Assembly (NCBI RefSeq): GCF_030547005.1
Contig: NZ_JAUOPN010000009.1
Span: forward strand, 1-64,000
Length of the DNA stretch: 64,000 nucleotides
DNA from: Maribacter sp. 1_MG-2023
Lineage (GTDB): Bacteria; Bacteroidota; Bacteroidia; Flavobacteriales; Flavobacteriaceae
Reading direction: 5' to 3'
Position 1 is the stretch's first letter. Every line of letters begins with the position of its first letter. Shown here one piece after another: positions 20,761 through 30,276 of this stretch. Made by a program: the position numbers and the translations under genes. The notes beneath the pieces were generated by a model, which was not told the DNA's origin, made no database searches, and saw nothing but the letters and a program-made list of their open reading frames with translations.

Positions 20761-21273
20761 ATGAAAGAGGGTATAAAGTTTAAGGAAATACAAGAATTCA
20801 CGCAATGACGGCTATGGTTAATTATCCTTGCGCCTATTGTCTTAACTGTTTTAAATATAATAAGTACCTTAATTAGTTTGTACGGTGGTCCTAGTTTGAA
20901 CGACTCAGGTAATGTCAGTATATCTTGGATATCAGGTAGAATATCAATGGTTCAATTTATATTCGTACTAATTTATATACTTACCTTTTTATTTTTGGCA
21001 TTATCTAAACTTAAAGTTGTCGTGTTAAACAATGAAATTAAAATTTGTCATCTATTATTCTTCAAAAGAGTAATCAACCTAAGTGATATTAACGAGGCTA
21101 AAAATATCGATTATAATTTTGTAGGTTATGGTATTAGAAAAACTAAAAAGTACGGTACCGTATATAATGTAAAGGGTAAAGAAGGGGTTGCTTTTACACT
21201 TAAAAATGGCGAGAAATATCTTATTGGGTCGAAAAAGGCAGAACAGTTTTTGAAATCTCTTAAAGAAAATTAA
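20761..21273 (+). pseudogene. Membrane protein gene interrupted by an in-frame TGA
   Basis: The frame opens with ATG at 20761 (MKEGIKFKEIQEFTQ), meets TGA at 20806-20808, then continues without a break to 21273. The reading just after the stop (RLWLIILAPIVL) is a membrane helix, and a second helix lies near 20950-21010. The family normally reads Gln-Trp-x-Leu-Trp at this point, so TGG to TGA is the likely single change. The C-terminal half (IKICHLLFFKRVINLSDI, ending KNGEKYLIGSKKAEQFL) resembles a bacterial PH-like domain. It is either a recent pseudogene or is made in shortened form from a downstream TTG near 20878. Confidence 0.7.
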
Positions 21274-21337
21274 GGTTTAGTGTAACAAACCCAAGCATTG
21301 TAGGAACTAATAAGCATCAATCAAAAACAAAATACAT

Positions 21338-22135
21338 ATGAACGCACACGAAATAGATTATGAGATTTTTGGGGAAGAAATGCAATATGTTGAAATTGAG
21401 CTAGACCCGCAAGAAGCAATTGTTGCCGAAGCTGGTAGCTTTATGATGATGGATACCGATATTAAAATGAACACCATTTTTGGTGATGGTAGCAACCAGG
21501 ATAATAGCGTTTTAGGTAAAATTTTTTCTGCAGGTAAACGTATGCTTACGGGCGAGAGTCTGTTCATGACTGCATTTTTAAATATAGGTCAGGGTAAAAA
21601 GAAAGTGAGTTTTGCTTCTCCATATCCTGGTAAAATTCTACCAATTGACCTTTCTGAAATGGGTGGTCGTTTCATTTGCCAAAAAGATGCCTTTTTATGT
21701 GCAGCTCAGGGAGTAACTGTAGGTATAGAATTTTCAAAGAAACTTGGTCGCGGTCTTTTTGGTGGTGAAGGTTTCATCATGCAGAAATTAGAAGGTGATG
21801 GTATGGCGTTTGTTCATGCTGGTGGTACATTGGCAAAAAAGACATTGGCTCCGGGTGAAGTTATAAAAGTAGATACCGGTTGTATTGTAGGGTTTACCAA
21901 AGAAGTAGATTACGATATTGAATTCGTTGGCGGAATTAGAAATACAGTTTTCGGCGGAGAAGGTTTATTCTTCGCAACCCTACGCGGGCCAGGTACTGTG
22001 TACATTCAGTCTTTACCATTTAGTCGTTTAGCAGGAAGGGTACTAGCATCTATACCAAGAGGAGGAAAAGATAAAGGAGAAGGTAGTATTCTAGGTACTT
22101 TAGGAGATATTGTTGGAGGGGATACTAGGTTTTAG
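21338..22135 (+). CDS. TIGR00266 / AIM24 family protein
   Basis: A 265-residue protein of the AIM24 (TIGR00266) family, a single-domain beta-sandwich related by fold to tryptophan RNA-binding attenuator-like proteins. Landmarks are VEIELDPQEAIVAEAGSFMMM (18-38, in parts), GESLFMTAF (about 72-80), and the C-terminal GGEGLFFATLRGPGTVYIQS split over about 209-228. No signal peptide or membrane segment is present. Function is unknown in bacteria. It seems to be transcribed singly. Confidence 0.9.
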   Translation: MNAHEIDYEIFGEEMQYVEIELDPQEAIVAEAGSFMMMDTDIKMNTIFGDGSNQDNSVLGKIFSAGKRMLTGESLFMTAFLNIGQGKKKVSFASPYPGKILPIDLSEMGGRFICQKDAFLCAAQGVTVGIEFSKKLGRGLFGGEGFIMQKLEGDGMAFVHAGGTLAKKTLAPGEVIKVDTGCIVGFTKEVDYDIEFVGGIRNTVFGGEGLFFATLRGPGTVYIQSLPFSRLAGRVLASIPRGGKDKGEGSILGTLGDIVGGDTRF

Positions 22136-22425
22136 TAGTTCTTCGCTGTTTTTCAAGTAATTTATTCCTTTAGTGTCCATAACTCATTTAATTGCAAGCG
22201 TGATTTACGTTTCAATGTTTACATGAGAGATGAATACTATTTTTTTATAACATGTATTTTATATACAAAAACTAACAGATAAAGTCTGATACTGAACACT
22301 TCACACAAGTTTTACATCATAGTAATTATGATTCCGTATATTAATCGATAATGGTTTTAAGAGAATTATAAACAGACTTCTTTTTAAACCTGATAAGATT
22401 ATTTTAGGACCACTAAAAACCTACT

Positions 22426-25400
22426 ATGCGGAGAGTTACAAATCTTAAATTTGTCCTTTTTAGTTTGTTTCTACTATTTTGCTATAGTAGTATTCTTTCG
22501 CAGATCAACCAACCGAGAATTAAATACTTCACTTTAGAAGATGGCCTTTCGCAAGTATCTTCTAATGACCTATTATTAGATCAGTGTGGCTTTGTTTGGA
22601 TTGCCACTCAAGACGGATTAAATAAATTTGATGGTGAAAAATTCGAGCAATTTAAATACAGTAAGCAAGATTCATTAACACTTTCTGGTAACTTAATAAA
22701 TAAATTACTTGAAGATACTTCAGGGAAAATCTGGGTAGGTACGATAAGTAATGGCTTGAACTATTATGATCCAGACTTGAACATATTTCATCGAGTTAAA
22801 TTGAAAAATTCTCTTGATAATAATGAAATCATTTCAGCTATTGCAGAAGACAATCTAAATAATATTTGGGTTGGATCACGTATTTCTGGGCTTCATAAAT
22901 TAAAGAAAACCAATAAAGGTTCTTTTGAACAAACAATTTATTTAGCAGGTATACCTATTGGTAGTGTATTAATTGATAAGGAAAATATACTATGGACCGG
23001 TGATCTTACAGGTAATATTTATGCTTTTGATAAATTAAACATATTAGAAAATGACCCAACACAAATTGTTAAGGTTCAAGGCAATGTCCAAGCGCTCTAT
23101 CGAATAAAAAATCATCTTTTAATTGGTAGTGATTATGGATTTTACTTGTATGATATTACCAAAAAACAGCTCAAATTAATCGAGCTGAGTACTGAAAATG
23201 AATTACCAACAAAACATGTTTTAGATTTTTTAAAAAATGATGACCACAGTATCTGGGTAGGAACAGGTAACGGTGTTTATCTCTTTGATTGGGAACAGCA
23301 AAAAGTCTTAAACAAAATTTTATATTCAGAGGATAAAAAGAATGGACTGAGTAATGGAACCGTACAGACTTTATTGAAAATTTCTAGTAATCAAATGCTA
23401 ATTGGTACAGCAAACTACTTAAACCTTGTCGATTTAGAAGAGCCTCATTTTAAGAATATTTCTAAAAATCTTAAAGGAGATCATTTACTTAGTGATAATG
23501 TTATTTTTTCCATTTTTAAAGATAATGACGATTTGTGGATTGGTACATCTGATGGAGGTTTAAATTTAATAAGGCAAGGTCGAGCCTACCATTTTATACA
23601 TAATCAAAATAATCGTAATGGTATTTCTGGTAACGTAGTAAGAGCAATTATCAAAGATGAAATAAATCAAAGATTATGGTTGGCCACCACAAGAGGGTTG
23701 AATATGATTGACCTAAAAACATTTAATCCAAATAATCCTAAATTTTTAGTATTCCATCATAATCCAGAAAATAACAACACTATCAATGGAGATTTTATAA
23801 AAGATATTGTTCTTGATCAAAATAACAATCTATGGGGAGCAACATATGGTCATGGTATTTTTCGTTTAGAATTTTCAAATGAAAAAGATTATACCTTTTT
23901 TAGGTATAAAAATGATATTGATAATCGAAATTCATTAAAAAATGATTTTACAGATTGTATAAAAGTAGATAATGAAAACAATATATGGGTCGGCACCCAA
24001 TCTGGTCTTTCTAAAATGAATTTTAGCGAAACAGATTATGAGCATTTTATATTTACCAATTTTTCTAAAATTGAAGGTGATGAAAGTTCATTGGTTCACA
24101 ATTCTGTTTATGATATTTTATTTGATGAACAGAACAGAATTTGGTTAGGCACGCGCCAAGGTTTTAGTCAATATTTAGGTAATGGAAAATTTAAATCTTG
24201 GACACAGCAAAAGCAGTTTAGCAATGATGTGGTCTATAGTATTCAAGATGATGAAAATGATAACCTATGGATGGGAACCAATGATGGATTAGTACGTTTT
24301 GACCCTAAAAATAATAGCTTCAAGCAGTTTGGTATTGCAGACGGTATACAAAGTAAAGAATTTGATATACATGCTAGGTTCAGGGATCAGGAAGGGGTGA
24401 TTTATATGGGCGGTATTGGAGGAGTTACTTACTATCATCCAAATGATTTAGAGAAAATTGATAAACCTCAAAAATTATATTTCTCAGAATTACATATAAA
24501 AGGTGAATCATTAAAAGTCAGTAATAATGCTAATTCCATATTAAAACAATCATTACAAAAAACTGATAACCTAGAATTCAAGCATAATCAATTTCCATTT
24601 TTTCTTCAATTCTCATCTATAGATTATAGACTTAATAAAAATGTAGAATACGGATACAAGTTATTACCTACAGATTCTGATTGGACCTTTTTAAAGGAAC
24701 CCGAAATTCAGTTTTTGAATCTTCCATCAGGTAATTACACCTTACAAGTAAATGGTTTTTCTAGAGGCGCAGTATGGGATCAAGACCCTCTAACTATGAA
24801 CTTGACTATTTTACCCCCTTGGTGGTTAACTTGGTGGGCATATGCGATATACCTAATTACTATTTCTTCTTTTTCCTACTATTTTTATCGTTTTCAGCTT
24901 TCTAGAAAGTTAGCCGTGGCGGAAAGTACCAGACTTAAAGAAGTCAGCAATTTAAAAAGTAGCCTTTATACAAATATCACTCACGAATTTAGAACTCCCT
25001 TAACGGTAATTTTAGGGATGACGCAAAATTTAAAAAACAATCTAAAAAGTACAATTTCGGTATCTGACAAAAATTCTTTGAATATAATCCTTCGTAATGG
25101 AAATAGTCTTTTAGAAATGGTAAATGAAATGTTAGACTTGGCAAAAATAGAAAATGGGTCTATGGAGCTAAATCTAATACAGATAGATGTTATTCCGTTT
25201 ATTAAGTATTTAAGCGAAAGTTTTCATTCATTGGCAGAGAGCAAGAAAATAAACCTAACTGTCTATTCTGAAGTTGAATTTCTACAGATGGATCTAGACG
25301 TTAATAAAGTAGCTTCTATAATTTCAAATTTACTTTCCAATGCTATAAAATTCACATCTGCCAATGGGAAAGTAATTGTTCATCTCAATAAAACTGAATT

Positions 25401-26493
25401 AGATGATTCGCAATTTTTAGTCATAAAAGTTCAAGATAACGGACTTGGTTTAGCCGAAAAAGATATAGCTCATTTATTTGACCGATTTTATCAAGGTAAT
25501 AGCACTTCTACAAAACAAGAAGGTACTGGTATAGGCCTCTCATTAACAAAAGAGTTTGTTGAATTAATGAATGGGAGTATTACGGTTACTAGTACAGTGT
25601 CATTAGGAAGTACCTTTGTAATTCAAATACCAATCACAAATAATTCAATCAAAACTGAGAATTCCAAAGTAACCGTATTGCCTTCTGTAAAAGCTTCTAT
25701 ACCAATTTTAAAAGAAGAATCGCTATTTGAAGAAACTGATTCAAAATTACCGTTGGTCTTGCTTATAGAAGACAACCTAGATGTTGCCCATTACTTAGAG
25801 ACTTGTTTAAAATCCGATTATCATACCATACATGCTAGTGATGGAAATATGGGAATAAACATGGCATTTGAAAAAATACCTGATATAATTATTTCTGATG
25901 TAATGATGCCTATTAAAGATGGTTATGAAGTTTGTGCAACCTTAAAAACAGATGAACGCACAGATCACATCCCTATTATACTTTTAACGGCAAAGGTTAC
26001 AACAAAAGATCGACTTACTGGTCTTAGTCATGGTGCTGATGCCTATTTGGTAAAGCCTTTTATAAAAGAAGAACTATTTACACGTTTGAATCAATTGATT
26101 TTAATACGTAAAAAACTGATTGGTAAATTAGAGAAAAACGGATTTGCTTCCCTAATCAAGAACAAAATTGAAAATCCTCAGACTAAATTTTTAAAACTCA
26201 TAATTAAAGTCATTCATGAGAATTTGGATAATACTGATTTTGGACTATCTCAATTAGCTAAAGAAATGCATTTAAGTGAATCTCAGATTTATAGAAAACT
26301 AAAAGCCATTACCGATAAATCTACAGCGGTTTTTATTCGTTCTATTCGACTTCAAAAAGCTAAAGAATTAATTGAAACCACCAATAAAACAATTTCGGAA
26401 ATAGCCTATGAAGTTGGTTTTAATGATCCTTCTTGGTTTAGCAGAGCTTTCAAAGATGAATTTGGGTTTTCTCCTAGTGATATTAATAAATAA
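22426..26493 (+). CDS. Hybrid two-component system regulator (HTCS)
   Basis: A 1355-residue one-protein signalling system. The signal peptide (1-26) is followed by periplasmic regulator-propeller repeats (about 30-690, recurring IWVGT and LWIGT phrases), a Y_Y_Y domain (about 715-795) and one membrane helix (about 798-818). The cytoplasmic part has HisKA with His853 in THEFRTPLT, HATPase with NLLSNAIKFT and GTGIGLSL, a receiver with Asp1158 in ISDVMMP, and an AraC-type DNA-binding domain (about 1255-1355). HTCSs normally sense glycan breakdown products and switch on a neighbouring polysaccharide locus. Here no SusC/D or glycosidase follows. The next genes encode two repeat-rich lipoproteins and an acyltransferase. 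Confidence 0.95.
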   Translation: MRRVTNLKFVLFSLFLLFCYSSILSQINQPRIKYFTLEDGLSQVSSNDLLLDQCGFVWIATQDGLNKFDGEKFEQFKYSKQDSLTLSGNLINKLLEDTSGKIWVGTISNGLNYYDPDLNIFHRVKLKNSLDNNEIISAIAEDNLNNIWVGSRISGLHKLKKTNKGSFEQTIYLAGIPIGSVLIDKENILWTGDLTGNIYAFDKLNILENDPTQIVKVQGNVQALYRIKNHLLIGSDYGFYLYDITKKQLKLIELSTENELPTKHVLDFLKNDDHSIWVGTGNGVYLFDWEQQKVLNKILYSEDKKNGLSNGTVQTLLKISSNQMLIGTANYLNLVDLEEPHFKNISKNLKGDHLLSDNVIFSIFKDNDDLWIGTSDGGLNLIRQGRAYHFIHNQNNRNGISGNVVRAIIKDEINQRLWLATTRGLNMIDLKTFNPNNPKFLVFHHNPENNNTINGDFIKDIVLDQNNNLWGATYGHGIFRLEFSNEKDYTFFRYKNDIDNRNSLKNDFTDCIKVDNENNIWVGTQSGLSKMNFSETDYEHFIFTNFSKIEGDESSLVHNSVYDILFDEQNRIWLGTRQGFSQYLGNGKFKSWTQQKQFSNDVVYSIQDDENDNLWMGTNDGLVRFDPKNNSFKQFGIADGIQSKEFDIHARFRDQEGVIYMGGIGGVTYYHPNDLEKIDKPQKLYFSELHIKGESLKVSNNANSILKQSLQKTDNLEFKHNQFPFFLQFSSIDYRLNKNVEYGYKLLPTDSDWTFLKEPEIQFLNLPSGNYTLQVNGFSRGAVWDQDPLTMNLTILPPWWLTWWAYAIYLITISSFSYYFYRFQLSRKLAVAESTRLKEVSNLKSSLYTNITHEFRTPLTVILGMTQNLKNNLKSTISVSDKNSLNIILRNGNSLLEMVNEMLDLAKIENGSMELNLIQIDVIPFIKYLSESFHSLAESKKINLTVYSEVEFLQMDLDVNKVASIISNLLSNAIKFTSANGKVIVHLNKTELDDSQFLVIKVQDNGLGLAEKDIAHLFDRFYQGNSTSTKQEGTGIGLSLTKEFVELMNGSITVTSTVSLGSTFVIQIPITNNSIKTENSKVTVLPSVKASIPILKEESLFEETDSKLPLVLLIEDNLDVAHYLETCLKSDYHTIHASDGNMGINMAFEKIPDIIISDVMMPIKDGYEVCATLKTDERTDHIPIILLTAKVTTKDRLTGLSHGADAYLVKPFIKEELFTRLNQLILIRKKLIGKLEKNGFASLIKNKIENPQTKFLKLIIKVIHENLDNTDFGLSQLAKEMHLSESQIYRKLKAITDKSTAVFIRSIRLQKAKELIETTNKTISEIAYEVGFNDPSWFSRAFKDEFGFSPSDINK

Positions 26494-26654
26494 TTGATAA
26501 TCAAATATTTATGATGTTTTTTTTGCATAAAATGCAATAATACTGCTTATCTTTTTCTACGAATGAACGAATACTACTATCAATTGAATAAAATGTAAAA
26601 GCCTTTTTTACAAGAGCAAAATATCATTGTATCATAATAATAAAAACAAACATT

Positions 26655-27347
26655 ATGAAAACTACAATGAAACTTTTTACCTACGCATTAATCATTTTAT
26701 CATTAACAATCACCTCTTGTGGTAAAGACGGTGAAGATGGAGCTGTTGGTCCTGCTGGTACTCAAGGTGAAACTGGTTCAGATGGTCTCGACGGAGTTGA
26801 TGGTGCTGATGGATCAGATGGAGTTGATGGATCAGATGGAGTAGATGGTACTGATGGTATAGATGGCGAAGATGGTAATGCAGATGTTCAACTATTAGAA
26901 TATGGGTCAGAAACCATTACTACGGGTAGTGTTACCTACCCAATGGACGGTGTATCGCTAAATGAATTAAACGAGAGTTTAGTTTTAGGGTTTTATGCTG
27001 AGATTTTTCAAACACCCAACGCTGGAAATTCTTTTGTAACTAAAAAAAGGTGGGTACCCGTTCCTGGAATAGGTGAACCTACTTTATTTGAAACAAGGGT
27101 AATTATAGAGGGAAGCACTGCTGTTCTGTCTGGTGGTCCAAGTTCTGATTATATTGTAAATCTATATGATTTAGGAACTCTAGATCCATATTTGACAGAA
27201 GTAACTTTTGAAGAATTCAAAATATTTGTAATTCCGGCTTCCTCTATTTCTTCTCCATCTTCTCCTGTAAATTCTGCTAAAAACAGCAATGACTTTAGTG
27301 AAATGTCACATGATGAATTGATTACTCATTTTGATTTAGAAAAATAA
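26655..27347 (+). CDS. Collagen-like repeat lipoprotein
   Basis: A 230-residue lipoprotein with lipidation site Cys22 (TITSC). Residues about 23-73 form an uninterrupted Gly-X-Y run, strongly enriched in Asp (GVDGSDGVDG and similar), like bacterial collagen-like stalks that can form a triple helix. At DNA level the run is built from near-identical units around GATGGAGTTGATGGATCAG, so its length may vary by slippage. The C-terminal region (about 78-205) is a globular beta-rich domain with no family I can name. It follows the HTCS gene by about 160 bases and could be its regulatory target. Confidence 0.85.
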   Translation: MKTTMKLFTYALIILSLTITSCGKDGEDGAVGPAGTQGETGSDGLDGVDGADGSDGVDGSDGVDGTDGIDGEDGNADVQLLEYGSETITTGSVTYPMDGVSLNELNESLVLGFYAEIFQTPNAGNSFVTKKRWVPVPGIGEPTLFETRVIIEGSTAVLSGGPSSDYIVNLYDLGTLDPYLTEVTFEEFKIFVIPASSISSPSSPVNSAKNSNDFSEMSHDELITHFDLEK

Positions 27348-27477
27348 AAAAGGAATTGTTAGCATAAAATACTACTCAGGGAGTGCTGTAAAATCTTTCA
27401 GGGTAGTATTATAAATGTCTAATGAAAATAATTTCCCAAACTCTTACCGATTTATTATAAAATCAAAAACAAATACG

Positions 27478-28800
27478 ATGAAAACAAAAAAAATGTATTT
27501 GGTGCTTTTTTCATTTATCACATTATCCTCAATATTCATTAATTGTAGAAGTGATGATGATAAAGTAATCTTAGAAGAAGGCGAAACACCTAATCAACCA
27601 GATAAAACAGTCAATCAAGCACCAGATGACTTTGAGCTTATAGCTGTTATAGATGGCGCAACAGACGTAGATGTAATGCCAAATTTTTTATGGAATGCAG
27701 CTGTGGATCCTGAGGGAGATTCTATATCCTATGAATTGTTTGTGGATGAAAATAGCAACCCCACTACTAGCTTGGCAAATACTATAAACGAAACCAATTT
27801 TACCCTAGAAGAAAGGTTACCATTAAACCAAGACTTGTTCTGGAAAGTGGTAGCGAATGATTCCGAAGGAAATGAGACTTCTAGTGAGACCTTCAGTTTT
27901 ACAACAAGAAATCTTCAGATACCTGAAACCCCAGTAACCGAAAATGCAGCTTTTTCAGAAAGAACAGATCATACTTCAGTCGTTTTTGATAACAAAATTT
28001 GGGTCATAGGTGGGTATGATGGTTTTTCATATTTAAACGATATCTGGCAAAGTTCTGATGGGGAAACATGGACTCAAATTACCGCAGAAGCGCCATTTCA
28101 TAGAAGAAGTGGTCATACTTCTGTAGTTTTTAATAATGAAATATATGTTATCGGTGGTTTTACCGGTGTGGACTTTTTAAGAGATATATGGAAAAGTTCT
28201 GACGGGGAAACTTGGGCTAAAATTACTGGTGCTTCACCATTCCCTCAAAATGGTCTCCACTCTGCTGTGGTTTTTAAGGATAAATTATGGGTTATTGGTA
28301 GTCTCGATGAATCTGCAAAACTATCAAATAATATATGGCAAAGTAGTGATGGAGAAATGTGGACTCCGGTAGATGTTACAGTGTCTTTTCCAGAAAGGTA
28401 TGGACATACTACTATGGTCTATGATGATAAAATATGGATTATTGGGGGAAGCACATTTAATGGTTTACAAGGTGTGTTAGATGATGTATGGCAAAGTGCC
28501 GATGGTCGTGAATGGATAAAAGTCACTGAAGAAACAGCTATTGAAGGAAGAACTAGTCACGCTAATGTGGTTTTTGATAATAAAATGTGGCTTATAGGAG
28601 GCCGTGATTCTCGGCTAAACCAAAATGATATTTATCAGAGTATTGACGGAATAACATGGAGCCAAAGAACAGAAGAAGTTTCTTTTACCGAAAGAAGAGG
28701 ACATACCTGTGTCGTTTTTGATGATAAAATATGGGTAATTGGTGGCAGAGGAGGCATACTTGCCGATTCCTACTTAAATGATGTGTGGTTAATGAATTAG
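27478..28800 (+). CDS. Kelch-like beta-propeller lipoprotein
   Basis: About 440 residues from the ATG at 27478. An upstream in-frame ATG at 27415 would add 21 residues without a signal peptide, so it was rejected. The lipobox is IFINC (Cys23). Residues about 45-140 form a fibronectin-like domain with the SusE-type phrase NFLWNAAVDPEGDSISYELF (in parts). Then six Kelch-like blades follow, each reading roughly R.GHTSVVFDNKIWVIGG...DIWQSSDGETW. The protein should be anchored in the outer membrane and bind a ligand or partner through the six-bladed propeller. It sits between the collagen-like lipoprotein and the acyltransferase, all on one strand. Confidence 0.85.
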   Translation: MKTKKMYLVLFSFITLSSIFINCRSDDDKVILEEGETPNQPDKTVNQAPDDFELIAVIDGATDVDVMPNFLWNAAVDPEGDSISYELFVDENSNPTTSLANTINETNFTLEERLPLNQDLFWKVVANDSEGNETSSETFSFTTRNLQIPETPVTENAAFSERTDHTSVVFDNKIWVIGGYDGFSYLNDIWQSSDGETWTQITAEAPFHRRSGHTSVVFNNEIYVIGGFTGVDFLRDIWKSSDGETWAKITGASPFPQNGLHSAVVFKDKLWVIGSLDESAKLSNNIWQSSDGEMWTPVDVTVSFPERYGHTTMVYDDKIWIIGGSTFNGLQGVLDDVWQSADGREWIKVTEETAIEGRTSHANVVFDNKMWLIGGRDSRLNQNDIYQSIDGITWSQRTEEVSFTERRGHTCVVFDDKIWVIGGRGGILADSYLNDVWLMN

Positions 28801-28824
28801 AATAAACCTCTAGTTAAGAATTTC

Positions 28825-29988
28825 ATGAAAAATAATAGAATAGAATCAATTGACTTATTAAGAGGTATTGTTATGGTGTTAATGGCATTAGATCATACAA
28901 GGGCATTTCTACATTACGATTCTTATTTTTTTAGTCCTACGGATGTATTGCAGACTACTGTTCCATTATTCATTACCCGTTTTATTACCCATTTCTGTGC
29001 ACCAGTATTTGTTTTTTTAGCGGGTACTTCGGCATATTTGAGTGGAGGAAGAAAAAATAAGAAAGAACTGAGTACTTGGCTGATAAAACGTGGCGTTTGG
29101 CTTGTTATTTTAGAATTAACAATTGTACAATTCGTCTGGCAGTTTCAGTTAGATTATACTATGAATGTACTTCAAGTAATTTGGGTGCTTGGGGTATCTA
29201 TGATATTTTTAGCAGCATTTATTTATGTCCCAAAAAGGCTCATGATTACAGTTAGTTTAATAGTGATATTCGGACATAATGCATTGGATGGATTTGAACC
29301 TGAAACTTGGAATGGGCTATGGGCTATTCTTCACTTACAAGCCCCGATAGATACCAAATACTTCGCGATAATGGTTTTCTACCCTCTTGTACCTTGGGTT
29401 TTTGTAATGCCCCTTGGTTACCATTTTGGAGTATTATATACCCAAGATTTTGACCCGAGAGTTAGAAAGAAATATTTGATCTACTTGGGTTTAACTGCAA
29501 TAGGTTTATTCTTTATTATTAGAGCATTAAACTTTTATGGTGACCCGAATAGTTGGTCAAATTTTGAATCGTTGACTTCTACGATTTTGTCATTCATGAA
29601 TGTTTCTAAATATCCGCCTTCGTTGTTATATTTACTGATAACATTAGGTCCTTCTATACTTTTACTAGCCTTTGTCGAGAATTGGAAAGGTCGTATTCAC
29701 CATGCTATTGTTATCATTGGTCGTGTGCCATTGTTTTTTTACGTCGTTCACCTGTTTGTCATTCACTTAGTTGCTTTAATCATAGCAACAATAATGGGGT
29801 TTTCACCAAGATTGATGGTTATTGAATTATTTATAAGCTTAACAAAAAGCCTTCAAGGTTTTGGGTTTAATCTGGTAGTGGTATACATTTTAGCGATAGC
29901 TATAACACTAACTCTTTACCCTTTATGTAAATGGTTTTGGAAATATAAGAATAACAACCGCGATAAATGGTGGCTAAGCTATTTGTAA
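28825..29988 (+). CDS. DUF1624 / HGSNAT-like membrane acyltransferase
   Basis: A 387-residue polytopic membrane protein with about ten helices. The N-terminus ESIDLLRGIVMVLMALDHTR (7-26, in parts) is the signature of the DUF1624/heparan-alpha-glucosaminide N-acetyltransferase-like family, with the DHTR motif expected at the active site. RFITHFCAPVFVFLAGTSA follows as the second conserved block. Members transfer acyl groups across the membrane, usually to sugars. It begins 24 bases after the Kelch-like lipoprotein gene and is probably co-transcribed. The acceptor is unknown. Confidence 0.87.
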   Translation: MKNNRIESIDLLRGIVMVLMALDHTRAFLHYDSYFFSPTDVLQTTVPLFITRFITHFCAPVFVFLAGTSAYLSGGRKNKKELSTWLIKRGVWLVILELTIVQFVWQFQLDYTMNVLQVIWVLGVSMIFLAAFIYVPKRLMITVSLIVIFGHNALDGFEPETWNGLWAILHLQAPIDTKYFAIMVFYPLVPWVFVMPLGYHFGVLYTQDFDPRVRKKYLIYLGLTAIGLFFIIRALNFYGDPNSWSNFESLTSTILSFMNVSKYPPSLLYLLITLGPSILLLAFVENWKGRIHHAIVIIGRVPLFFYVVHLFVIHLVALIIATIMGFSPRLMVIELFISLTKSLQGFGFNLVVVYILAIAITLTLYPLCKWFWKYKNNNRDKWWLSYL

Positions 29989-30276
29989 ATGATAGGTTAT
30001 TTAAGGGTTATTTCCCTGAAACCTTTATTTACATGAATTTTTAAGGAAATATACTCTGTAACACTAGATTGTTGTTGAATCATTGACATTCATTAATACT
30101 GCTAGAAAATGAATAAATAGTGAAAGAAATCTGGTTGACAATATTATAAAATTGTACAGAGCTATGCTAACATTATACAAGTTACCTCAACTTGTTTAGC
30201 AAACAGTTTTCTCTATTCGAATTGCAATAGGCAACCAATGTTGTCAATATAAATAAACCATTTAAAATACTATCTT

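Noticed and set aside
27415-27477. Start of the Kelch-like gene at 27415
   Set aside because: It would put 21 polar residues before a clear lipoprotein signal peptide; the ATG at 27478 is the natural start.
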